Below are positions 15,143 through 22,371 of a stretch of DNA of 34,826 nt, in pieces. Source of the stretch: Anaerolineaceae bacterium (lineage in GTDB: Bacteria; Chloroflexota; Anaerolineae; Anaerolineales; Villigracilaceae); contig VFJR01000104.1 in the NCBI GenBank assembly GCA_009885945.1, positions 1-34,826 of the forward strand. Reading direction: 5' to 3'. The notes beneath the pieces were generated by a model. The model worked only from the letters and a program-made list of their open reading frames with translations, made no database searches and was not told where the DNA came from. Position 1 is the stretch's first letter. Each line of letters opens with the position of its first letter. Both the position numbers and the translations under genes were made by a program.

Positions 15143-17119
15143 ATGGAAAAAAATAATTCACGCAGTTTTTTGATCATAGCAGTGGTAGTTGTTTTGTGTT
15201 GTTTGGCTGTAGCTGTGCTAAGCGTAGGCGGGTATGTTTATTACGTGATGGATTCTTTTACGCCCACCACCTCAGACTTTCCAGTGCCAACGGATGTTGT
15301 GCGTACTCCTGTATCCGCTGTCCCTGCGAATACGCTGGAGATGCTGAAGCAGGTTCAAGTTCTAGAAAATGACCCGAGGGAATTGGCTTGTAAACTCAAA
15401 GGAGTTTGCAATGTCGCAGAAACTCTGGAGCCTCCAGCCAAGCCGCGCATTGAGGGAGAAAAAGATAAATTCTGGGTATTAAATTCATCCAGCAACATAC
15501 ACGCGCAAGTGAATGCTACTTTGCAATATGTTACGCCGTTGGTTTATTTTTGGGTGCAAGATGGCGTCAATGTGGATATGGGCGAAGTGGAAAAATTGAT
15601 CGGCGCTTTTGATGAAAAAATATACCCAACAAACCGCGAATTTTTCGGCAGTGAATGGACACCCGGTATTGATGGCGATCCGCACATTTATATTTTATAT
15701 GCGCGCAATTTGGGCGGTTCGGTGGCTGGATTTTTTTCATCGGCTGATGAAACACATCCGGCCATTCAGGAATATTCAAATGCTCATGAAATGTTTGTCT
15801 TTAGTGCAGACCTAACAGACCTTTCAAAAGAATTTACATACGGCGTATTGGCGCATGAATTTCAACACATGATTCATTGGAAGGGTGACCGCAATGAAAC
15901 CACATGGATCAATGAAGGTTTTTCTGATGTTGCCATGCATATCAATGGCTACACAGTGGGCGGCGCAGATGTGGTCTACACCAACAACACTGATATTCAA
16001 TTAAATGATTGGCCCGTGGATTCTGGCAACTCTACCATTCCTCATTACGGCGCATCTTTTATGTTCTTGAATTACTTTCTCAATCGTTTTGGTGAGGATG
16101 CTACAAAAGCGCTGGTGCATGAGCAAGCCAATGGATTGGAAGGTGTGGATAATGTGCTTTTGCAGATTAACGCCGCCGATCCAGCTACGGGAAAGCTGAT
16201 TCAGACCGAGGACTTTTTTCTCGATTGGGCAGTCACCAACTATTTACTTGATAAATCTATTGGCGATGGCAAATACTACTACGAAAATTATGAAGATGCC
16301 TTTAGCGCCAACCCTACGGAAACCATTAACACCTGCCCGCAAAGTCCGTTGACTCGTGACGTACATCAATTTGGCGTGGATTACATTGTGCTTAACTGCG
16401 CGGGTGAACATACTACTTCTTTTACAGGATCCACTTCTACTAAATTATTACCTGCAGACCCGCATTCAGGTTCTTATGCGTTTTGGTCCAACAAAGGCGA
16501 TTCGTCAAACATGACCTTGACGCGTGAGTTTGATTTTATGGATACAAGCGGCAACATAGAGTTAACCTATCAAATGTGGTACGACCTTGAAAAGGACTAT
16601 GATTACCTGCATTTAGAAGTATCAGAAGATGGCGAGTACTGGCAGATTGTCCAAACGCCATCCGGCACTGGGCAGGATATTACGGGCAGTTCCTACGGTT
16701 GGGGCTATAACGATAAAACAAATTTATGGGTGCAAGAAAAAATTGACCTTTCTCAGTATGCCGGCAAAAAGATTTTTGTGCGCTTTGAATACATCACCGA
16801 TTTGGCTGTGAATGGCGAAGGCTTTTTATTGGATGATGTGCGCGTGGATGCCATTCAATATCAAACTGATTTTGAAACAGACGATGGCGGCTGGGTTGCT
16901 AGTGGTTTTGTGCGTGTGGAAAATGCCCTGCCCCAAACCTATCGCCTTGCGTTGATCACAGAAGGCGTAACGACAACAGTTGAAAACATCATTTTGAATG
17001 AAGACCAGACAGTGGAAATCCCGATATCACTGAACAATGGAGAGCGTGCTGTTTTGGTGGTGACTGGCACAACACGTTTTACACGTTCACCGGCGGCTTA
17101 TCAAATTGAAGTGAAGTAG
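15143..17119 (+). CDS. Secreted/membrane-anchored HExxH metallopeptidase, immune inhibitor A-like, with a C-terminal lectin/MAM-like beta region
   Basis: The 658-residue protein has an N-terminal transmembrane anchor or uncleaved signal (about 9-36), then a Pro/Thr-rich stalk (about 38-60). The peptidase region has HEFQHMIHW (His238, Glu239, His242) and the following NEGFSD (Glu258), as in M6/M30-type immune inhibitor A or hyicolysin-like peptidases. The C-terminal part holds a beta-sandwich region (about 430-580, SGSYAFWSNKGDSSNMTLTREFDF, VRFEYITDLAVNGEGFLLDDVRVD) resembling the immune-inhibitor MAM/jelly-roll domain. It is divergent from the TIR gene. A ribosome binding site is weak. Substrate unknown; degradation of external protein is the likely role. 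Confidence 0.88.
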   Translation: MEKNNSRSFLIIAVVVVLCCLAVAVLSVGGYVYYVMDSFTPTTSDFPVPTDVVRTPVSAVPANTLEMLKQVQVLENDPRELACKLKGVCNVAETLEPPAKPRIEGEKDKFWVLNSSSNIHAQVNATLQYVTPLVYFWVQDGVNVDMGEVEKLIGAFDEKIYPTNREFFGSEWTPGIDGDPHIYILYARNLGGSVAGFFSSADETHPAIQEYSNAHEMFVFSADLTDLSKEFTYGVLAHEFQHMIHWKGDRNETTWINEGFSDVAMHINGYTVGGADVVYTNNTDIQLNDWPVDSGNSTIPHYGASFMFLNYFLNRFGEDATKALVHEQANGLEGVDNVLLQINAADPATGKLIQTEDFFLDWAVTNYLLDKSIGDGKYYYENYEDAFSANPTETINTCPQSPLTRDVHQFGVDYIVLNCAGEHTTSFTGSTSTKLLPADPHSGSYAFWSNKGDSSNMTLTREFDFMDTSGNIELTYQMWYDLEKDYDYLHLEVSEDGEYWQIVQTPSGTGQDITGSSYGWGYNDKTNLWVQEKIDLSQYAGKKIFVRFEYITDLAVNGEGFLLDDVRVDAIQYQTDFETDDGGWVASGFVRVENALPQTYRLALITEGVTTTVENIILNEDQTVEIPISLNNGERAVLVVTGTTRFTRSPAAYQIEVK

Positions 17120-17121
17120 CG

Positions 17122-17127
17122 TACAAT
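17122..17127 (+). promoter_or_regulatory. Candidate -10 box close to the cytidylyltransferase start
   Basis: TACAAT with 8 bases to the ATG at 17136. This spacing would put the transcript start at or near the start codon (leaderless). No convincing -35 is seen. Confidence 0.25.
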
Positions 17128-17135
17128 TTAGACCT

Positions 17136-17810
17136 ATGACAAAGATGATCGCCATCATTCCTATGCGCCATCATAGCCAACGCGTGCCCGGCAAGAATTA
17201 TCGTCTGCTTGCAGGAAAACCCCTCTTTCAACATATTATCGAAACGCTTTTAAGCGTGCCGGAAATTGATGACATTGTAGTGGATACTGATTCTGAGCCG
17301 GTAATGGATGCGTTGCGGGTACATTTTCCCAGCATAAAAATCATAAATCGCCCTGAACATTTGCGCGCTGATGATATGCCTATGAATGAAATATTGCTGC
17401 ATGATACCGCGCAATACCCTGCGGATTTTTACCTTCAAACACACAGCACCAATCCCTTGTTGAAAGCGCAGACCCTATCGAAAGCGATTCAAGCTTTTCG
17501 CACAGAGTATCCAAATAAAGATTCTCTATTCTCGGTCACGCGCCTGCAAACACGCTTATATGATCAGCATGGCAATGCTATGAATCACAATCCAAAGGAA
17601 TTGATCCAAACTCAGGACTTACCGCCTGTTTATGAAGAAAATTCCTGCATTTATATATTCAATCGTGAGAATTTACAGGCAAAAAGACACCGCATCAGTG
17701 ATACGCCGTTGATGTTCGAGATGGATGCTGATGAAGCCTGGGATATAGATGAAGAGCTTGATTTTGCGATCACTGATTTTTTAATGACGCGCAGAATGAA
17801 TAATCGATAA
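17136..17810 (+). CDS. Cytidylyltransferase of the acylneuraminate/CMP-sugar family
   Basis: A 224-residue nucleotidyltransferase that activates a sugar acid with CTP. The N-terminal IIPMRHHSQRVPGKNYRLLAGKPL carries the family R-x-x-S-x-R-x-P-GKN nucleotide-binding motif; VVDTDSE, QTHSTNPLL and FEMDADEAWDIDEELDF are the usual further blocks. The true substrate could be a nonulosonate, Kdo-like or another carboxylated compound; no sialic acid synthase (NeuB) is in the window. A TACAAT box lies 8 bases before the ATG with no clear ribosome binding site, so a leaderless transcript is possible. It starts the long plus-strand glycan locus and is 16 bases after the peptidase gene. Confidence 0.87.
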   Translation: MTKMIAIIPMRHHSQRVPGKNYRLLAGKPLFQHIIETLLSVPEIDDIVVDTDSEPVMDALRVHFPSIKIINRPEHLRADDMPMNEILLHDTAQYPADFYLQTHSTNPLLKAQTLSKAIQAFRTEYPNKDSLFSVTRLQTRLYDQHGNAMNHNPKELIQTQDLPPVYEENSCIYIFNRENLQAKRHRISDTPLMFEMDADEAWDIDEELDFAITDFLMTRRMNNR

Positions 17811-17833
17811 GCGGGACTATAAATAGAACGTAG

Positions 17834-19354
17834 ATGAAAAATTTTATTAATAAACTATTTGCTTTCCCTTTTTATCCAATTGTATTTAGCATCTACCCGA
17901 TACTGGCTTTGCTGGCTGAGAATGTGGGTCAGGTTAAAGCGAGCGCTGGTTCACGGGCAATATTAATTTCGATGCTGATCACAGTCGTATTATTTCTTTT
18001 GCTGCGATTAATATTTCGCGGCTGGCATAAGGCTGCCTTTCTTTTGCTTTTATTTTTGGTTTTGTTTTTTTCCTATGGGCATATCTATATACTGCTCATA
18101 AAGCAATTTCCAGAAGTGAATATGACTTTACGGATGTTATCAGCCTTGGGGCTTTTGTTGATCGGCGCGATAGTATGGGCAATGAAGAAGCCGCCAACTT
18201 CGCCTGCTGGTTTGAACACGATAGTGCTTGGGTTGGCGATCATGTCGATAGGGCAGATCAGCCTGCAGTCAAATGTGCGAAGCGCTGGTACATTAGGTTC
18301 ACCCAAAGCCCCAGTGCAGGACGATCTGGTCATGCCGCAGGATCCGCCGGATGTGTATTATTTCATCCTTGATTCGTATGGCAGGCAGGATGTTCTACTG
18401 CAGGCTTATGATTACGATAATAAAGATTTTATTTTCGAATTGGAAAAACGCGGATTTTATTTGCCCGCTTGCAGTCAGAGTAATTTTGTGCGCACAGAAA
18501 TTTCACTAGGTTCTTCGCTGAACATGCAATACTTGCAAGACCTTAATGATGAATTTACGCCTCCCAACACCAAACGCAAAACATTATGGAATTCCCTGAA
18601 GAATAGCGCTGTCCGTTATAACTTTGAAAAGATGGGCTACAAAACTGTTAATTTTGCAACTGGTTTTGCGTGGAATGAATTGTATGATGCCGATTATTTT
18701 ATTACGCCGCCTGCTATTTCTTCAGGATTAAGTGAGTTTGAAGGGTTACTGATTAATACCACGCTGGCAAGATATGCCAAGGATTTAGGCTGGTTTGATC
18801 CCGACCAAATGATGGGTGTTAATTTCCGCGACCGTTTTATGAACGTCTTTGATCATATGGATGATATTGCAAAAAATCCTGAACCGACATTTTCTTATAT
18901 TCATTTGATTTCACCTCATCCGCCTTTTGTGTTTGACCCTGAAGGCAACCCAACCTATCCTCCAGATTTTTGGAACGAGAACAGACAATATCCGTCAGAT
19001 CTTTATGAAAAAGGATATGTGAATCAATTGCAATTCCTTAATAAAAAAATGTTGGCGGCAATTGATACGATCCTAGTCGAATCAAAAACACCGCCGATCA
19101 TTATTATTCAAGGTGATCATGGTCCGTGGTTACAGCCTAAAAATAGACGTTTCTGGATTCTTAATGCGTATTATTTGCCAGAGCATAAGACCGCGCCCTA
19201 CCCAACTATTTCGCCAGTGAATACATTTCGCATGGTCTTCAATCTTTATTTTGGCGGCAGATATGCTATGCTTGATGACATCAGTTACTTTACTCCTGTG
19301 CCAAGTTTGTATGATGTTTCTAAAGTACCTTATCCTTGTGATTATGTGGAATAA
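17834..19354 (+). CDS. Membrane protein with alkaline-phosphatase-fold (LTA-synthase/sulfatase-like) catalytic domain
   Basis: The 506-residue protein has about five N-terminal transmembrane helices (to about residue 145), then an extracellular sulfatase/phosphotransferase-like domain. Metal-ligand candidates are Asp180 in FILDSYGRQD, Asp428/His429 in IIQGDHGP, and His in ISPHPPFVF; a Thr/Ser nucleophile would be in FVRTEISLGSS. The fold family includes lipoteichoic acid synthases, phosphoethanolamine transferases and sulfatases, so it may transfer a phospho group onto a surface glycan or remove one. It lies between the cytidylyltransferase and the hydroxyacid dehydrogenase and so likely belongs to the glycan locus. 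The exact reaction is unknown. Confidence 0.83.
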   Translation: MKNFINKLFAFPFYPIVFSIYPILALLAENVGQVKASAGSRAILISMLITVVLFLLLRLIFRGWHKAAFLLLLFLVLFFSYGHIYILLIKQFPEVNMTLRMLSALGLLLIGAIVWAMKKPPTSPAGLNTIVLGLAIMSIGQISLQSNVRSAGTLGSPKAPVQDDLVMPQDPPDVYYFILDSYGRQDVLLQAYDYDNKDFIFELEKRGFYLPACSQSNFVRTEISLGSSLNMQYLQDLNDEFTPPNTKRKTLWNSLKNSAVRYNFEKMGYKTVNFATGFAWNELYDADYFITPPAISSGLSEFEGLLINTTLARYAKDLGWFDPDQMMGVNFRDRFMNVFDHMDDIAKNPEPTFSYIHLISPHPPFVFDPEGNPTYPPDFWNENRQYPSDLYEKGYVNQLQFLNKKMLAAIDTILVESKTPPIIIIQGDHGPWLQPKNRRFWILNAYYLPEHKTAPYPTISPVNTFRMVFNLYFGGRYAMLDDISYFTPVPSLYDVSKVPYPCDYVE

Positions 19355-19360
19355 ATAAAA

Positions 19361-20311
19361 ATGAAATTTACAGTTCTACTCACCGCCCCTTATATGATCC
19401 CATTTTTAGATCGCTTCCAACCCGTCTTTACAAAACACAATATTGAATTAATTGTCCCCGATGTGCAGGAGCGCATGGAAGAAGATGACATTCTGAAATA
19501 TGCCGGGCAATTTGACGGCGCTATTTGTGGAGATGACCGCTATAGCGCGCGCGTAATTGAAGCCTGTGCGCCGCGCCTGAAAGTGATTTCGAAATGGGGC
19601 ACAGGCGTCGATTCTATCAACGCTGAGGCTTGCTCCCGCTTTAACGTCAAGTTGGGGCGTACCCCAAACGCTTTCACTACGCCGGTTGCGGATACTATTC
19701 TCGGATACATGCTCGCCTTCGCCCGCCGCCAACCCTGGATGGATGCAGCCATGAAACGCGGCGAATGGCAGAAAATCCCCGGCAGGGCACTCAATGAAAG
19801 CACATTAGGTATTATTGGTGTTGGCAATATTGGAAAGGCAGTTACGCGACGTGCGCGTGCCTTCGGCATGAAAGTATATGGCACAGATATAATTGAAGTA
19901 GATCATGTCTTTGTTTCTGAAACGGGTATCGAAATGACCGATCTCTCCTCGCTTCTTTCTCAATCTGATTTTGTTTCTGTAAATTGTGAACTCAACGACA
20001 CATCCCGTCATCTAATCAATACGAATACCCTTTCGCAAATGCGATCGAATGCAGTATTAATCAACACCGCACGCGGACCCATCGTCAAAGAAGTGGATTT
20101 AATTTCTGCGTTGCAGAATAAAAAAATTGCAGGCGCGGCTTTGGATGTATTCGAATTTGAGCCTTTGCCTAAAGACAGCCCCTTGTTGAAGATGGACAAC
20201 GTGATGCTCGCGCCGCATAACTCCAATTCAAGCCCGACCGCGTGGGAACGAATCCATTGGAATACGATTAAGAATTTGTGTGAGGGCTTGGGGATTTCTT
20301 ATTCGAAATGA
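19361..20311 (+). CDS. D-isomer-specific 2-hydroxyacid dehydrogenase (SerA-like, PGDH family)
   Basis: The 316-residue NAD(P)-dependent enzyme has the two-domain pattern of the D-2-hydroxyacid dehydrogenase family: substrate-binding part with ISKWGTGVDSINAEAC, PNAFTTPVADTILGYMLAFAR, the nucleotide-binding GIIGVGNIGKAV (GxGxxG), then INTARGPIV (Arg), DVFEFEPLP (Glu) and MLAPHNSNS (His), the catalytic set. It lacks the ACT domain and extra C-terminal part of full SerA. Because it is sandwiched between a cytidylyltransferase and an SDR, it may act on a sugar-acid precursor instead of serine synthesis; this is inference. It starts 6 bases after the preceding stop; ribosome binding site weak. Confidence 0.9.
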   Translation: MKFTVLLTAPYMIPFLDRFQPVFTKHNIELIVPDVQERMEEDDILKYAGQFDGAICGDDRYSARVIEACAPRLKVISKWGTGVDSINAEACSRFNVKLGRTPNAFTTPVADTILGYMLAFARRQPWMDAAMKRGEWQKIPGRALNESTLGIIGVGNIGKAVTRRARAFGMKVYGTDIIEVDHVFVSETGIEMTDLSSLLSQSDFVSVNCELNDTSRHLINTNTLSQMRSNAVLINTARGPIVKEVDLISALQNKKIAGAALDVFEFEPLPKDSPLLKMDNVMLAPHNSNSSPTAWERIHWNTIKNLCEGLGISYSK

Positions 20312-20328
20312 TTTCATTGCTTAATACG

Positions 20329-20361
20329 TAATTCGTAAAGCATATTAGACATTACGAATTA
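20329..20361. repeat. TAATTCGTAA / TTACGAATTA inverted repeat upstream of the SDR gene
   Basis: Ten-base exact inverted arms at 20329-20338 and 20352-20361 with a 13-base loop, filling most of the 69-base gap. It could be a weak terminator for the dehydrogenase gene or a dispersed repeat; no T-tract follows. Confidence 0.5.
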
Positions 20362-20380
20362 ACAAAGGATTATATTATTT

Positions 20381-21133
20381 ATGAAAACTCTGCTCATTAC
20401 CGGCGCCGCTGGCGGGATTGGACGCGCAACTGTTCAACTTTTCACCGAAAAAGGCTGGCGTGTTATAGGCGTCGATCGCGCTGATTTTGGCGCGGACTTT
20501 CCGTCTACAGGATTATTCATCAAGTCAGATATTGCCCGCCCTGAAGATGTGCAAGCCATTTTTGATAAAGTCCGTAATTTTAGCGAATCACTAGCCGCGT
20601 TGGTAAACAATGCGGCTATGCAAGTTGCCAAACCTATCATTGAAACAACTGTCGATGAGTGGGATGCGGTCATCAATGCTAATTTACGCTCGGTGTTTTT
20701 GGGTGTCAAGCTTGCACATCCTTTGCTAAAAGCGAGTGGCGGCGCGGCAGTAGTGAACGTTTCATCTGTCCATGCTATTCAAACATCCACAAATATCGCT
20801 GCCTACGCCGCATCGAAAGGTGGATTACTTGCGCTGACTCGCGCTATGGCGATTGAATTTGCACCCGATAACATTCGTGTCAATGCGATTCTGCCCGGCG
20901 CGGTAGATACTCCCATGTTGCGAGCTGGACTTGGGCGCGGGCATGTTGGGCATGGAGATATGCAAGACCGCCTTGATAATTTGGCGCGTAAAACCGTGAA
21001 TGGACGCATAGGTCAGCCGCAAGAGATAGCCAGCGCCATTTATTTCCTTGCCGATAATGAGCAATCTTCTTTTATGACCGGTCAAGCCATGGTAGTGGAT
21101 GGCGGCGCAACGGCGCGTTTGAGTACGGAGTAA
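20381..21133 (+). CDS. SDR-family oxidoreductase
   Basis: A 250-residue classical short-chain dehydrogenase/reductase. Visible are TGAAGGIGRATVQ (TGxxxGxG), the NNAA segment (LVNNAAMQ), catalytic Ser in VVNVSSVHA, and YAASKGG (Tyr and Lys of YxxxK), then NIRVNAILPGAVDTPM. The C-terminal MTGQAMVVDGGATAR is typical of 3-ketoacyl/sugar-type SDRs. The substrate is not readable. An AAAGGA sequence lies 12 bases before ATG. The following membrane-protein gene begins just after the stop, indicating one transcript. Together with the two upstream enzymes it may make or modify the CTP-activated sugar. Confidence 0.91.
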   Translation: MKTLLITGAAGGIGRATVQLFTEKGWRVIGVDRADFGADFPSTGLFIKSDIARPEDVQAIFDKVRNFSESLAALVNNAAMQVAKPIIETTVDEWDAVINANLRSVFLGVKLAHPLLKASGGAAVVNVSSVHAIQTSTNIAAYAASKGGLLALTRAMAIEFAPDNIRVNAILPGAVDTPMLRAGLGRGHVGHGDMQDRLDNLARKTVNGRIGQPQEIASAIYFLADNEQSSFMTGQAMVVDGGATARLSTE

Positions 21134-21134
21134 T

Positions 21135-21503
21135 GTGCGAACTTCTAATTTTATTGTCAGCCCTATTTTGTTCGTGCGCTATTTATTCATCATTACATCG
21201 GCAGTCTTGATCTTTTTTGGTCTAATGACTTTCACGCGGCTGAATGCAAATTCTGAGCTTGTAACGATGTGCATCGCTTACGGAGTCTTGATACTTGGTG
21301 ATGCTCTTGCAATGCTGATCTTTGGTCTTTTCATCAATAGAGGGCAAAGACATATATATTGGTTGGCGGTGATGGTAGTTGTTCTAAATACGATTATTAT
21401 GATCTTTGATCAAGTTGGGGTAATTGACTTCTTTTTTTCTTTGATAAATGCTATGATCTTGTTGATTCTGCTGACTGCTCACAAAGAATTTATTGTCCAA
21501 TGA
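21135..21503 (+). CDS. Small four-helix membrane protein, unknown function
   Basis: A 122-residue hydrophobic protein with about four predicted transmembrane helices (FVRYLFIITSAVLIFFGLM, AYGVLILGDALAMLIFGLF, IYWLAVMVVVLNTIIMIF, IDFFFSLINAMILLILL). I do not recognise a family. Start is GTG at 21135 with GGAG at 21127-21130 inside the end of the SDR gene, supporting this start. Its stop overlaps the ATG of the next gene by 4 bases (ATGA), so it is translationally coupled to the DUF115-like protein. A role as an anchor or partner in the glycan locus is inference. Confidence 0.75.
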   Translation: MRTSNFIVSPILFVRYLFIITSAVLIFFGLMTFTRLNANSELVTMCIAYGVLILGDALAMLIFGLFINRGQRHIYWLAVMVVVLNTIIMIFDQVGVIDFFFSLINAMILLILLTAHKEFIVQ

Positions 21504-22312
21504 AAAATTCCTTCAAAACCATTATTCCTCAATCGGCGTGGATTTGGACCCGCGATACATACGATGCCATCCGCCGCGTCCCCCAACTGCCCGCCGCGTT
21601 TTTTCATCCCTGGCGGCGCGAAAGTATTAAAAGATTGACGGCATTGAAAAATATTCACAAAGGCAAACGGGCTTTTATTATTGGCAACGGTCCCAGTCTA
21701 AAGCAAACAGACCTCAGTAAACTAAAGAATGAAATTACCTTTGGTATGAATCGCATCTATCTTGCTTTTCCTGAGCTTGGATTTTCCACTACTTATATTT
21801 GCGTGACCAATGATCTGGTAGTTGAACAATTCGTAGAAGATTTTAATGTCCTCAAGATTCCAAAATTTATCGCCTGGCGTTCTCGTCGTCACTTCAACAA
21901 CATTCAACTTTCAAACCTTCCAACTTTCGTTTACACTACCTACACAGGACCAAGATTTTCGGGCGATGTGCGTGGACGTGTTTGGGAGGGTGCCACAGTG
22001 ACGAATCTTGCGCTTCAACTTGCGTTTCACATGGGTATTGAAAAGGCAATTTTGATCGGCGTGGATCACAATTTTACGTCCAAGGGTGAAGCAAATAAAA
22101 CAGTCACGTCGCAAGGTGATGATCCAAACCATTTCATGCCCAATTATTTTGGCAAAGGTATTAAATGGCAATTGCCTGATTTAGATACATCTGAAATCGG
22201 ATATACTTTTGCGCGTGACGCCTATCAAAAAGCAGGGCGTGAAGTTGTAGACGCAACCATAGGCGGCAAATTAAATATCTTCCCGAAAATGGACTATAAC
22301 TCTCTTTTTTAA
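21500..22312 (+). CDS. DUF115 / MptE-like protein (6-hydroxymethylpterin pyrophosphokinase-like fold)
   Basis: The 270-residue protein contains KGKRAFIIGNGPSLKQTDLSKLKNEITFGMNRIYLAF, the signature opening of DUF115-type proteins, which include archaeal MptE pterin kinases and flagellin Maf glycosyltransferases. GATVTNLALQLAFHMGIEKAILIGVDHNF is the second conserved block (GVDxxF). In glycan loci such proteins are usually thought to act on sugars or glycoconjugates; a pterin function is unlikely here. The start ATG lies in the ATGA overlap with the previous gene. A short stretch at about 21893-21928 is encoded by AACNTTC-type repetitive DNA resembling 2930-2963. Confidence 0.85.
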   Translation: MKNSFKTIIPQSAWIWTRDTYDAIRRVPQLPAAFFHPWRRESIKRLTALKNIHKGKRAFIIGNGPSLKQTDLSKLKNEITFGMNRIYLAFPELGFSTTYICVTNDLVVEQFVEDFNVLKIPKFIAWRSRRHFNNIQLSNLPTFVYTTYTGPRFSGDVRGRVWEGATVTNLALQLAFHMGIEKAILIGVDHNFTSKGEANKTVTSQGDDPNHFMPNYFGKGIKWQLPDLDTSEIGYTFARDAYQKAGREVVDATIGGKLNIFPKMDYNSLF

Positions 22313-22371
22313 ATCCAAAGCCAGATTTGTATGTATCGACTAATATATTCGTAATAACTAAATATCAACAA

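Noticed and set aside
17136-17810. Assignment as a sialic acid (NeuA) gene
   Set aside because: Family motifs fit, but no NeuB/NeuC partner is present, so only the general cytidylyltransferase call is supported.
19361-20311. Assignment as serA of serine biosynthesis
   Set aside because: The ACT domain is absent and the setting is a glycan locus; only the 2-hydroxyacid dehydrogenase family is supported.
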